A stretch of 64,000 nt of DNA from Galactobacter valiniphilus (lineage in GTDB: Bacteria > Actinomycetota > Actinomycetes > Actinomycetales > Micrococcaceae), in contig NZ_QQXK01000019.1 in the NCBI RefSeq assembly GCF_003575975.1, positions 1-64,000 of the forward strand, written 5' to 3'. The translations under genes and the position numbers were made by a program. The notes beneath the pieces were generated by a model, which was not told the origin of the DNA, searched no databases, and saw only the letters and a list, made by a program, of their open reading frames with translations. Of the stretch, positions 57,393-64,000 are shown piece after piece. The stretch's first letter is position 1; the number at the start of each line of letters is the position of its first letter.

Positions 57393-58756
57393 GCGGCGAC
57401 GAGGGACTCGACGCCGACGCGGATGAGGTCGCGGGCGGCCGGCGGGGTCACGGCGTTGCCCATTTGCTTGGTCCTCTCACGCTTGTTTCCGGTCACGACG
57501 TAGTCCTTGGGGAAGGCCATGCCGACCTGGATCTCGTGGGGCTCAAGCATGCGGAACTCGCAGTCTTCAACGTTGATGGACTGGGGGCTGGCGAGGCCGT
57601 GGTGGGTGCCGTTGGCGGCGAACGTGTCGAGCGGCTGGGTCACGTCCTTGGGGGCGTTGGTGCCGCGCATGGTGGCGACGAACGCGGCCCGGGCATGCTC
57701 GGGGACGAGGATCCCGGTCTCGTTGCGGGTGGTCTGGGTGCGCATGGCCTCGTGAACCGCCTGGGCCTGCTTCCCGTCACGCCCCTCGACGGGCACGAGG
57801 AGCGAAGCGTGGAGGCCGCCGGCCACGAGCGTGCGCAGCGGGTCCGTCGCCAGGTCCGTGCGCGAGGAGTCCGAGCCGCTCAGGTTGTTGACCACCAGCG
57901 GATCCCGGCGCCCCGCATACTTGTCCAGGCCTGCCTTGATGCGCGCCATGGTCTTGTCCGCGAGGGGCTTGGCGCGGTCGCCGATGCGCTGGCCTCGGAT
58001 GGACCAGTCGATCGCGGATGCGGCAGGAAGCCACCCGGGTTCGATGATCTGGCCGCGGCAGGTGCCCTTGGGGCAGCGCCACACGTACTGGGAGCGGTAG
58101 CGTCCCCAGCGGTCCTTCTTGAAGGACTGAATGGCGTCCACGGTCTCGTCGCACGAGGGGCAGTAGGCCTTGGGGCGCAGGCGGTTGAAGTCCGGCGCCT
58201 TGTTGCCCTTCTTCCAGAACATCACGTACATGCGGTCACGGGACTGGGGCGCGGGGAGCCCGCCGGCCTGCGCATGCATCGAGTTCATGTAGACGATGTG
58301 GTGCTCGTAGCCGAGGGAGTCCATCGCGTGCAGCCAGGCAGGGAACATCACCCACTTCGCGGCGTCCACGACGTTCTCGGTGATGATGAGCCGGTAGTCG
58401 TGGTGCTCGGCGAAGCGGGGCACGTCCCACATGGTGGCGCGGGAGCGGTCGGCGGCCTCGTCGGCGATGGACTCGCCGAACAGATCGGGCTGGTTGGTGA
58501 CGCGCTTGCGGCCCTTAGCCACGGAGTGGTTTGTGCACTCGGGGGACGCCCAGAGGATGTCGGACGGGGCGACGTAGCGGGGGTCGGTGATGCTGATGTC
58601 CGCCTGGATGTGCGTGGCATCGGGGTGGTTGGTGTTGTGGGTCTCGATGGCGCGGGCCCAGTGGTTCATCGCGGTGCGGACCTCGACGCCGGGCACGGAG
58701 AGCGCTCCGGTCGAGGAGCCGCCGGCGCCGCAGAACATGTCGGTGAGGGTGAGCAT
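57389..58756 (-). CDS. C5 cytosine DNA methyltransferase, ASPEC variant
   Basis: A 455-residue enzyme. Motif I is DMFCGAGGSSTG (6-17). Motif IV is ASPECTNHS with Cys74, in place of the usual GPPCQ-FS. ENV (128-130), QSRDR (171-175) and GNAVTPPAARDL near the end complete the set. A zinc-binding insert (C199, C202, C228, C233) sits before the target recognition region. It likely protects phage DNA from restriction; this variant form is known from actinophages. Confidence 0.85.
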   Translation of the reverse strand: MLTLTDMFCGAGGSSTGALSVPGVEVRTAMNHWARAIETHNTNHPDATHIQADISITDPRYVAPSDILWASPECTNHSVAKGRKRVTNQPDLFGESIADEAADRSRATMWDVPRFAEHHDYRLIITENVVDAAKWVMFPAWLHAMDSLGYEHHIVYMNSMHAQAGGLPAPQSRDRMYVMFWKKGNKAPDFNRLRPKAYCPSCDETVDAIQSFKKDRWGRYRSQYVWRCPKGTCRGQIIEPGWLPAASAIDWSIRGQRIGDRAKPLADKTMARIKAGLDKYAGRRDPLVVNNLSGSDSSRTDLATDPLRTLVAGGLHASLLVPVEGRDGKQAQAVHEAMRTQTTRNETGILVPEHARAAFVATMRGTNAPKDVTQPLDTFAANGTHHGLASPQSINVEDCEFRMLEPHEIQVGMAFPKDYVVTGNKRERTKQMGNAVTPPAARDLIRVGVESLVAA

Positions 58757-58781
58757 GGGTTTCTCCTTGGGGTGTGGTTGG

Positions 58782-58949
58782 TCAGGCGGCGAGGGCGTGG
58801 CGCCCGGCGGCGGCCCGGCGGGCCTGGCGCTGGGCCATGTACCCGGCGACGTCGCGGACGTTGTTCTCGTGCGTGGCGCGGGCCTCGGCCTTGGGGCCCT
58901 TGACGGTGACGCGCTCAGCGGACGGCGTCAGGTTGAAACGGGGTTGCAT
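58782..58949 (-). CDS. 55-residue basic phage protein
   Basis: Encodes MQPRFNLTPSAERVTVKGPK and 35 further residues rich in Arg/Ala, from ATG 58949 with GAGGAGG upstream. Helical with positive charge, perhaps nucleic-acid binding. Not recognised. Confidence 0.55.
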   Translation of the reverse strand: MQPRFNLTPSAERVTVKGPKAEARATHENNVRDVAGYMAQRQARRAAAGRHALAA

Positions 58950-59039
58950 GGGTTCCTCCTCGAGGTGATGGGGTGGTGGTGAGTGCCCGCCCGCGGCGTC
59001 GAACCACGGGCGCCGGCCAGGATCCGGGCGGGCCGGGCG

Positions 59040-60272
59040 TTACGCGGCAGAGGCGGCGTCGGCCGGAGCGACGATCTCGCCGTCCTCGATGACGTAGCCG
59101 TCCTCACGTGGGCCGACCATCTCGATCCAGATCTGGAAGTCGTGGGCTTCGGCCTGCTCCTTGATGAGCGCGAGCGAGCGCGGATCCAGGAGAGAGCCGT
59201 CAGCGATGCGGATCACGCGCAGGCCCGGGTTCAGCGCCATCGCCATGGCCATGGACACGCGGATCTGCTCGGCGGACGAGGCCTGCTTGAACGGGACACC
59301 CTGGAACGTCACGCCCTGCGTGTCGAAGCCAAGCCCGTCGACCGGGAACTCGGCCGCGGCGAGCCCGGCCGCCTTCTCCTTGTCGAACGCGGTGAGCGCA
59401 GCGGTCATGATGTCCGCCTGCTTGCGCAGCTCGGCGAGCTGGTGCTCGGCGGCGGCGCGCTCGCGCTTGGCACGCACGGCCGCGTTGATGGTGTCTGATG
59501 CGGCGATCCGCTCTTGGATCTCCGCCGGGTCAGCGGTCGGCGCGGGCAGGCTGGCGAGCCGCTCGGCGTTGACCAGCGCATCGGCGCGCAGGCGCTCGAG
59601 CTCATGCTCCGCCTCACGCACGCGTCGCTGGGCCACGGTGACGTCCTGCTCGGCCTGCGCGTACGCGGCGCGGCCGGCGTTCGCGGCTTGGAGCTCGGCG
59701 ATGAGTCCTGCCGCTGAGACTTCCTCGTCCGGGGTGTCGGCGGGCACCTGCGGAAGCGAGGCGACGTAGCCCTCCCCGGTCTTGACCCGGCGGTTGACCT
59801 CGGTACGCTCGGCGAACGTCGCGGCACGGCGGGCGTCCAGCTCTGCGAGGTCGAACGGCAGATCCACGAGGGCGAGCAGCTGGGCGAGCTGGTCGCGGTC
59901 GGAGAGCTGGGTGAACGCCAGCGGATCCAGGGCGAGCTTCCCCACGATCTCGTCGAGCTTCGCCTGACCCTTGGAGTACGTGGCGCCGTCCTTGGACTTG
60001 ACGACGAGCCGAGAGTCAGACTCGGTAAACACGCGGGTAACGATGAGCTCCTCGGTCTCGAGGACGATCTCGGCGCGGTCGGCGCCGTCGCGGATGGGCT
60101 TGGGCGTGATCTTGGCGTTGTAACCGCCGAGCGCCGCGGCGATGGAGTCCAGCACGGACGACTTCCCCTCGCCGTTGTTGCCGGACAGGATCACGACGTT
60201 GCCCTCGGGGGTGATGTCGACGCGGCGAGCACGCTTGAAGTCGGTGGTGGTCAGGCTGACGATCTTCGACAT
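59040..60272 (-). CDS. SbcC/RecF-like ATPase with coiled coil
   Basis: A 410-residue protein from ATG 60272. Residues 1-110 are an ABC-type ATPase N-lobe with VVILSGNNGEGKSSVLDSI (Walker A 31-38). Residues 155-310 form coiled coil (QAEQDVTVAQRRVREAEHELERLRAD). The C-lobe has ASSAEQIRVSMAMAMALNPGLRVIRIADGSLLDP, a signature/Walker B region. It is a short SMC-like protein, as in many phage recombination cassettes, located by RecT and exonuclease genes. Confidence 0.78.
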   Translation of the reverse strand: MSKIVSLTTTDFKRARRVDITPEGNVVILSGNNGEGKSSVLDSIAAALGGYNAKITPKPIRDGADRAEIVLETEELIVTRVFTESDSRLVVKSKDGATYSKGQAKLDEIVGKLALDPLAFTQLSDRDQLAQLLALVDLPFDLAELDARRAATFAERTEVNRRVKTGEGYVASLPQVPADTPDEEVSAAGLIAELQAANAGRAAYAQAEQDVTVAQRRVREAEHELERLRADALVNAERLASLPAPTADPAEIQERIAASDTINAAVRAKRERAAAEHQLAELRKQADIMTAALTAFDKEKAAGLAAAEFPVDGLGFDTQGVTFQGVPFKQASSAEQIRVSMAMAMALNPGLRVIRIADGSLLDPRSLALIKEQAEAHDFQIWIEMVGPREDGYVIEDGEIVAPADAASAA

Positions 60273-60309
60273 GGGTTTTCTCCTTGGTGATGGGGTGGGT
60301 ACTGCTCGT

Positions 60310-60380
60310 GGCGCGCCGGGACTCGAACCCGGGTGTGTGCCGCTCGCGCCGGCGGGTTCTACCCGCCGCCTACATGTGCT
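60310..60380 (-). other. tRNA-like T-arm and hairpin, incomplete tRNA
   Basis: On the minus strand CCGGG-TTCGAGT-CCCGG is a perfect T-arm, and a 7-bp hairpin GGCGGGT-AGA-ACCCGCC lies about 25 bases upstream. No matching 5' acceptor or D-arm is found. It could be a tRNA remnant or a tRNA-like structure in the gap before the ATPase gene. Confidence 0.35.
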
Positions 60381-60625
60381 TGGCCTTCTGATCTCGGTTC
60401 GCGTGGTGCGCTCCCGAGCCATTCGGCGCCGTCGTAACTGACGGGGAAGTAGACGCGGGACGGAGTCCAGGCCAGGACTTCCGGCCCTTCCTCGCCTCCG
60501 TATCCGTCGTAGAATTCGACGTCGAAGGCCGCGGCATCGGGGGCCCGGGCCAGAACGGGCCCAGGGTCGCCCGCCTCGGTCATGGCCGCAGCGAGCGCCT
60601 GATTCCAGGTCGTCCGGCCGCCCAT
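60359..60625 (-). CDS. Phage protein, unknown
   Basis: An 88-residue protein from ATG 60625, overlapping the SSB stop by one base (TGATG). It reads TWNQALAAAMTEAGDPG, FDVEFYDGYGGEEGPEVLAWTPSRVYFPVSYDGAEW. Acidic, aromatic. Function unknown. Confidence 0.55.
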   Translation of the reverse strand: MGGRTTWNQALAAAMTEAGDPGPVLARAPDAAAFDVEFYDGYGGEEGPEVLAWTPSRVYFPVSYDGAEWLGSAPREPRSEGQAHVGGG

Positions 60626-61143
60626 CAGAATGGAGGTTCGTTCTGGCCCGCGGCAGGCCAGCCGCCCGAGCCGCCGGAGGGCTGGCCCCACGGGTCGTTC
60701 TGCTGCGCCGGGGCGCCCCAGTCGTTGCCGCCGGACGCCGGGGGCGTGGCCCCGCCGAAGCCGGAGCCGCCCTGGCCGCGGGCCGCTTTGGTTACCTGGG
60801 CCTCTTGGCCGTACAGGCTGGGCCCGACGTGCTGCACGTCGATCTCCTGCCGGGACCGCTGGCCGCCGTCCTTGGCCTCCCACGAGCGGGTGATGATGTT
60901 CCCGTAGACGATGACCTGCATGCCCTTGGCCAGGGACTGGGCCACGTGCTCGGCCTGGTCGCGCCATACGGAGCACGGCCAGTAGGTGGTCGGCCCGTCC
61001 TTCCACTCGTTCGCCTGCTTGTCGATCACCCGGGCGTTGGATGCGACGTCGAAGTTCGCCACCGCGGCGCCGGAGGGCACGAACCTGAGCTCCGGGTCAG
61101 CGGTGAGTCGACCGATCACCGTCACTGGCGTCTCCCCGGCCAT
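60625..61143 (-). CDS. Phage single-stranded DNA-binding protein
   Basis: A 172-residue SSB. The OB-fold is clear: TPVTVIGRLTADPELRFVPSGAAVANFDVASN, YWPCSVWRDQAEHVAQSLAKGMQVIVYGNI. A Gly/Gln/Pro linker and the C-terminal tip NEPPF resemble the replication SSB tail that recruits partners. It lies directly after the RecT gene and likely covers ssDNA during replication and recombination. Confidence 0.9.
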   Translation of the reverse strand: MAGETPVTVIGRLTADPELRFVPSGAAVANFDVASNARVIDKQANEWKDGPTTYWPCSVWRDQAEHVAQSLAKGMQVIVYGNIITRSWEAKDGGQRSRQEIDVQHVGPSLYGQEAQVTKAARGQGGSGFGGATPPASGGNDWGAPAQQNDPWGQPSGGSGGWPAAGQNEPPF

Positions 61144-62003
61144 CAGGCGGCCGCCTTCGCTGCGTCGGCGGCGGCCTGGCCGGCCGCGGCGATCGAGTCC
61201 AGGGTGGCCTTGTCGGCGCCGCCGGCCTCGGCCTGCTTCCACAGGGTGCGCAGCGCGGCGGCGTCCTCGACGATCGGCTCCATGCGGGCGAACCAGTCAA
61301 CGGCCTCCTCGATGATCTCGCCGGTGATTTCGTCAGCTTCGATGGGGGCGTCATTAACCACAGGCGGCAGCGTCGGTGCGGGCGCTGACCCGGTGGCCCG
61401 CGTCTGGCGGCGAACCGTCTTGACCGGCGCGTGGCGCGGATTGTCCGCCTGTGCCATTTCCTCCGTGGTGTAAAGGCCGGAGAGGTCTTCGGGGAAGGCC
61501 TTGCGGATCCCGAGGGCCTCGGCGCACTTGGCGATCATGCGGGCGGGCATCTTCGACCACATCGGCCCCGCGGCGCTGTACTCGCCAGTGAGGGCGACAG
61601 TGGTGAAGCGGGCGCCGTTGCGCTGCACAACGACCTTGGCCGCCGCGGGCTCGTTCCGTCCCAGCCATACGTCGTGCCAGACGCCGTCCTCGCCGCACCA
61701 GTACGTTTCCTCGATGCCCCACGTGCCGCCGGTGTTCGCGGTGACGCGGGCCGCGATCTTGTAGAAGCCGTCGATGCCGGTCTGAATGGTCGGCTTGCCC
61801 TTGCGGGTGATCATGTAGATCTCGCGCTTGAACGGGTCGAGGCCGGTGGCCTGCGCCTGGTGGAAGAAGACGGCGAGGTCACCCTTGGAGTTGGTATCTA
61901 CGCCCAACTGGCGGAGTGCGGCGATCTGGCGGTCGCTCCAAAAGTCCTGGTCGTCATGCAGGATCAGCGAGGATCCGCGGTGCGTCTCGATTTCAGTGGT
62001 CAT
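61143..62003 (-). CDS. RecT/Bet-type recombinase
   Basis: A 286-residue annealing protein. Phage recombination protein Bet features: FFHQAQATGLDPFKREIYMITRKGK, GIDGFYKIAARV, WSKMPARMIAKCAEALGIRKAFPEDLSGLYTTEEM. It pairs with the exonuclease gene directly upstream. Together they anneal ssDNA in phage replication and recombination. The C-terminal Ala/Glu/Pro-rich tail is typical. Confidence 0.88.
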   Translation of the reverse strand: MTTEIETHRGSSLILHDDQDFWSDRQIAALRQLGVDTNSKGDLAVFFHQAQATGLDPFKREIYMITRKGKPTIQTGIDGFYKIAARVTANTGGTWGIEETYWCGEDGVWHDVWLGRNEPAAAKVVVQRNGARFTTVALTGEYSAAGPMWSKMPARMIAKCAEALGIRKAFPEDLSGLYTTEEMAQADNPRHAPVKTVRRQTRATGSAPAPTLPPVVNDAPIEADEITGEIIEEAVDWFARMEPIVEDAAALRTLWKQAEAGGADKATLDSIAAAGQAAADAAKAAA

Positions 62004-62004
62004 G

Positions 62005-62820
62005 TCAGGCGGCTTTCTGCTCGGTGAAGCTGGGGATGGTCAGGGGCTCGGCGACGGTGTCGCGGGCCTTGGTGGTTTTGGCGATGTACGCGGCGGCAAG
62101 GAACTCGCCGAAGTGCCCGGCGATCACCTCGGCGCCCTCGCCCATCACGTACAGGGACGTGCCGAGCGGGGCGTCGCCGTAGCGGGCGTGCTCGCCCTCG
62201 CGGGTGTCCGGGGTGACGTGGGCGACGTAGTTGCCGGCTATCTCCGGCATGGGCTGCTCGACGCCGTCCTCGTCCACGTAGAACTCGGCGTGGGCGTACG
62301 CGGCGGTCTGCAGCTTGGTCTCGCCGTGCACCGACTTCGAGGTCTTGATGTCGATCTGCACCGGGCGGCCGTCGCACAGGAGCGGCGACGTGGCGATGAG
62401 GTCGAACGTGCCGGCGTACCAGTGCTGGCGATTCCCGACCGGGCGCTCCATGAGCAGCGGGGTGATCTGCCAGGCGTCGAGGAACTCGGCGTAGCCCGTC
62501 AGGAACGGGATGACCTCCTCGGGCGCTTCGACCTCACCGGTGCGGGCCAGGATCTCGGCGTGGTGGTGCACGGCGGTGCCCTGCACGGCCGCGGCGTCGC
62601 GGACCAGGTTGTGCGCTCGGCGCATGGCCCGCACGGCGGCCTCGTCCCCCATGACGGGGATCTCGGGGTAGTGCTCGATGGCCCAGAGGCCGGCCTGCTC
62701 GGCAGCCCACCACATGAGGGCGGGCTTCGGGATTCCGGCGCCGATGAGGCCGGTGACGCCACGGACGGGCTTGCCGTCGAGGCGGTAGCGGTGGGAGTCA
62801 GCGTTGAACGTCAGGCTCAT
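62005..62820 (-). CDS. PD-(D/E)XK exonuclease (RecB-like), RecT partner
   Basis: A 271-residue nuclease. Motifs: GTAVHHHAEIL (H of motif), AGTFDLIA (the GTxD site) and IDIKTSKSV (D-x-K), followed by LQTAAYA (QxxxY). It lies just before the RecT-type gene in the operon. It should resect dsDNA ends to give ssDNA for RecT. Confidence 0.83.
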   Translation of the reverse strand: MSLTFNADSHRYRLDGKPVRGVTGLIGAGIPKPALMWWAAEQAGLWAIEHYPEIPVMGDEAAVRAMRRAHNLVRDAAAVQGTAVHHHAEILARTGEVEAPEEVIPFLTGYAEFLDAWQITPLLMERPVGNRQHWYAGTFDLIATSPLLCDGRPVQIDIKTSKSVHGETKLQTAAYAHAEFYVDEDGVEQPMPEIAGNYVAHVTPDTREGEHARYGDAPLGTSLYVMGEGAEVIAGHFGEFLAAAYIAKTTKARDTVAEPLTIPSFTEQKAA

Positions 62821-62836
62821 GGGTTTCTCCTTCGGG

Positions 62837-63031
62837 TCAGGCGGCGTGTGCCGCTGCTTCTTGGGTGGCGATGAACTCGGCGAGGGCTTCCTCGGTGATG
62901 CGCCAGGGGGCGGTGCGTCCGGTGGTGGCGCGGAAGGCGCGGAGCCGGCCGGAGCGGATCAGGCGGCCAACGTCCTGCGGGTCGATGCGCAGCGTGGCGG
63001 CGACTTCCTTGACGGTGTGGACCGGCTCCAT
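62837..63031 (-). CDS. Excisionase-like HTH protein
   Basis: A 64-residue protein from ATG 63031. VHTVKEVAATLRIDPQDVGRLIRSGRLRAFR followed by WRITEEALAEFIA is the HTH_17/excisionase winged-helix pattern. Candidate recombination directionality factor or early regulator; position near the regulatory switch supports either. Confidence 0.65.
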   Translation of the reverse strand: MEPVHTVKEVAATLRIDPQDVGRLIRSGRLRAFRATTGRTAPWRITEEALAEFIATQEAAAHAA

Positions 63032-63333
63032 CAGGCCGCGTCCAGGAACAGGGCCCGACGCCGCTCTGGGTTCGGTGCCCAGATGCGGGTGAGGCGGCCG
63101 CGGGCCGGGCCGCTGGTGGCCTTCTTCGCGCCGTCCTCGACGATGTAGCCGAGGTCCCGGGCCCGAGTCAGGAGCGACCCCCACTGGTTCGGGTGGTACG
63201 GCTCGCCGATCTCTGCGTGCAACTCGTCTGCGGTGAAGCGACGCCCGTCCTTGGCCCACTGCTCGATGAGCGCCAGACCGCGGGCCGCCCACGTCGCGGT
63301 GGCCTGGTTCTCGAGTGCCATCGGGGTGCTCAT
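63031..63333 (-). CDS. Winged-helix-like phage protein
   Basis: A 100-residue protein: LIEQWAKDGRRFTADELHAEIGEPYHPNQWGSLLTRARDLGYIVEDG fits a winged-helix DNA-binding fold. The C-terminus is basic (RGRLTRIWAPNPERRRALF). It may regulate early genes. Confidence 0.6.
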   Translation of the reverse strand: MSTPMALENQATATWAARGLALIEQWAKDGRRFTADELHAEIGEPYHPNQWGSLLTRARDLGYIVEDGAKKATSGPARGRLTRIWAPNPERRRALFLDAA

Positions 63334-63692
63334 GCCGCCACCTTGGCCGTGGCGTTGCGGCGGGGCGTCGGCTTCGCATCGGCCGGCACGTGCACCTCGT
63401 AGAGGTAGTCAAGGTCGACGCCGAGGGCTTCGGCGATGCGCTCGGCGATGATCGGGCGGGAGCCCTTGTTCTTGCCGGACAGCAGGTGGTTGATGGACGA
63501 GCGCCGCTGGTCAGTCTTGGGCGTTCCGTCGGGGTTGAGTTCGGTGAGAACGGGGCTTTCGCGGTAGACCTCGCGGGCCAGCGAGGCCTGCGTGTAGCCG
63601 CGGTTCTTCATGAGGTTGGCGAGGGTCTTGGGGTCCCTGAGACGCATGTACGTCCCTTCCTTCCATCGACGTCGAGAGGTACGGGTGGCCAT
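63330..63692 (-). CDS. Cro/CI-type HTH regulator
   Basis: A 120-residue protein from ATG 63692, with AAGGAGAA upstream. The HTH_XRE core is TLANLMKNRGYTQASLAREVY, SSINHLLSGKNKGSRPIIAERIAEALGVDLDYLY. First gene of the rightmost minus-strand unit, as for a Cro-like regulator. It probably binds the GTTTAC-type operators beside its promoter. Confidence 0.82.
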   Translation of the reverse strand: MATRTSRRRWKEGTYMRLRDPKTLANLMKNRGYTQASLAREVYRESPVLTELNPDGTPKTDQRRSSINHLLSGKNKGSRPIIAERIAEALGVDLDYLYEVHVPADAKPTPRRNATAKVAA

Positions 63693-63718
63693 GGGTTCTC
63701 CTTCTTCTAACTTTCGTT

Positions 63719-63729
63719 GACTGGTAAAC
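63719..63729. promoter_or_regulatory. Phage operator copy at the early promoter
   Basis: GACTGGTAAAC (reverse GTTTACCAGTC) lies directly downstream of the -10 at 63733-63738 on the minus strand, as at 49626. Confidence 0.6.
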
Positions 63730-63732
63730 AAC

Positions 63733-63762
63733 AGGCTAGAGCGGAGAGGGGTGTCACGTCAA
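63733..63762 (-). promoter_or_regulatory. Early minus-strand promoter
   Basis: TTGACG (63762-63757) and TAGCCT (63738-63733) lie 18 bases apart. It drives the Cro-like gene and the recombination module. Confidence 0.7.
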
Positions 63763-63844
63763 CTGGCAATCAACATTCGTTTGTGGTTGGACAACATCGA
63801 GGGTGTCCTGATGGGCCGTGATCCCGCGCCACGCCGAGAAGTTT

Positions 63845-63888
63845 CTAGTAAACGTTTGTCGCTCGTAAAATGATGTTGGCTAGTAAAC
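63845..63888. promoter_or_regulatory. Two operator copies upstream of the divergent plus-strand gene
   Basis: CTAGTAAAC (63845-63853) and GGCTAGTAAAC (63878-63888) match the GTTTACTRG core in reverse. The second overlaps the -35 of the plus-strand promoter. Confidence 0.6.
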
Positions 63889-63903
63889 ATGCGAGCATAT
63901 GTT
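63876..63903 (+). promoter_or_regulatory. Plus-strand promoter of the regulatory switch
   Basis: TTGGCT (63876-63881) and TATGTT (63898-63903) are 16 bases apart and precede the partial plus-strand gene. The overlapping operator suggests autoregulation of a repressor. Confidence 0.5.
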
Positions 63904-63942
63904 CGAAGGCGTGCACCGCTTCGGAGAGGCAAGGTCTCACCC

Positions 63943-64000
63943 ATGACCAACCAGACGCCCCAGGGCACCCCAGAAGACGACGGACTCATCCAGTTCATCG
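63943..64000 (+). CDS. Start of a plus-strand gene, probable repressor or integrase unit (partial)
   Basis: ATG 63943 opens MTNQTPQGTPEDDGLIQFI and runs off the window. AAGG lies 8 bases upstream and a promoter with operators lies at 63845-63903. Divergence from the Cro-like gene suggests the lysogeny side (repressor, then integrase), but 19 codons show no domain. Confidence 0.5.
   Translation, partial: MTNQTPQGTPEDDGLIQFI

Larger units (their letters stand above)
21116..64000. mobile_element. Siphovirus-type prophage (left junction to window edge)
   Basis: A continuous block of phage genes with lysis, tail, head, packaging, replication/recombination and regulation modules in order, nearly all on the minus strand. 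The left boundary is the broken ettA. The block continues past the right edge, where the integrase and repressor are expected. All expected structural genes are present and look intact, so the phage may be inducible. Confidence 0.93.

Noticed and set aside
52823-58756. A restriction-modification system formed by the two methyltransferases
   Set aside because: They are 4 kb apart in different units, with no nuclease gene beside either; orphan phage methyltransferases are more likely.
60310-60380. Intact tRNA gene
   Set aside because: Only a T-arm and a 3-base-loop hairpin are present; no acceptor pairing or D-arm can be formed.
63943-64000. Calling the right-edge gene a serine integrase
   Set aside because: Only 19 codons are visible and no catalytic motif is included, although the insertion in a protein gene would fit one.

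Overview
The window is high-GC actinobacterial DNA: a chromosomal stretch (about 1-21.1 kb) followed by most of an integrated siphovirus-type prophage (about 21.1 kb to the right edge). Actinobacterial signs are the ~480-residue long-form GAPDH, two polyprenol-phosphate-mannose-type GT-C mannosyltransferases, an Orn oligoribonuclease, a CebR-type sugar operator, many GTG/TTG starts and possible leaderless genes. The host is probably in Micrococcales or Actinomycetales; I cannot name a genus. The endolysin carries no mycolate esterase partner, which fits a host without mycolic acids.

Chromosomal part. The left edge holds the tail of an IS5-type transposase, then a lipoprotein on the minus strand and a small membrane protein. 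At 2.0-7.9 kb is a glucoside uptake operon: two LacI-type operators, a solute-binding lipoprotein, two permeases, a GH1 beta-glucosidase and a CebR-like repressor, with overlapping start/stop codons and no ATPase gene. Next come gap, def (minus), a phenol-hydroxylase-type flavin monooxygenase, an AraC-type regulator, tRNA-His, orn, two mannosyltransferases coupled by a TTGA overlap, a RelA/SpoT synthetase-like protein, a beta-helix protein, tRNA-Arg(TCT) and an SSB paralogue. Directly after the SSB gene the first eight codons of ettA (MAEFIYTM) appear and then stop matching EttA. I read this as the left prophage junction.

Prophage part. Nearly all phage genes lie on the minus strand, so the phage map runs right to left. 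From the right edge: a start of a divergent plus-strand gene, a Cro-like regulator, an excisionase-like HTH protein, an exonuclease/RecT/SSB recombination module, an SbcC-like ATPase, a C5 cytosine methyltransferase and a replication-type winged-helix protein (63.7-56.6 kb). Then a plus-strand DUF2335-like membrane gene with its own terminator and a repeat-rich region (56.5-55.4 kb). Then a set of small overlapping genes with a second methyltransferase, RusA, and a membrane protein/lipoprotein pair ending at a terminator (55.4-49.75 kb). A promoter-operator at 49.65 kb starts the next unit (49.6-45.2 kb), which includes a DUF3039 protein, a terminase-small-like protein and a zinc-ribbon HTH protein. 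A promoter at 45.15 kb precedes a structured non-coding segment, a tRNA-Trp and the late genes: terminase, portal, Mu-F-like protein, protease with nested scaffold, decoration protein, capsid, connectors, tail terminator, tail tube, frameshifted tail chaperones, a ~1700-residue tape measure, tail tip proteins, endolysin and holin.

Two plus-strand genes sit inside the late cluster, each with a -10-like hexamer exactly six bases before its start codon. Copies of a GTTTACTRGYC-like element lie at the three main phage regulatory regions and probably mark repressor sites. The integrase and the right attachment site are not in the window.
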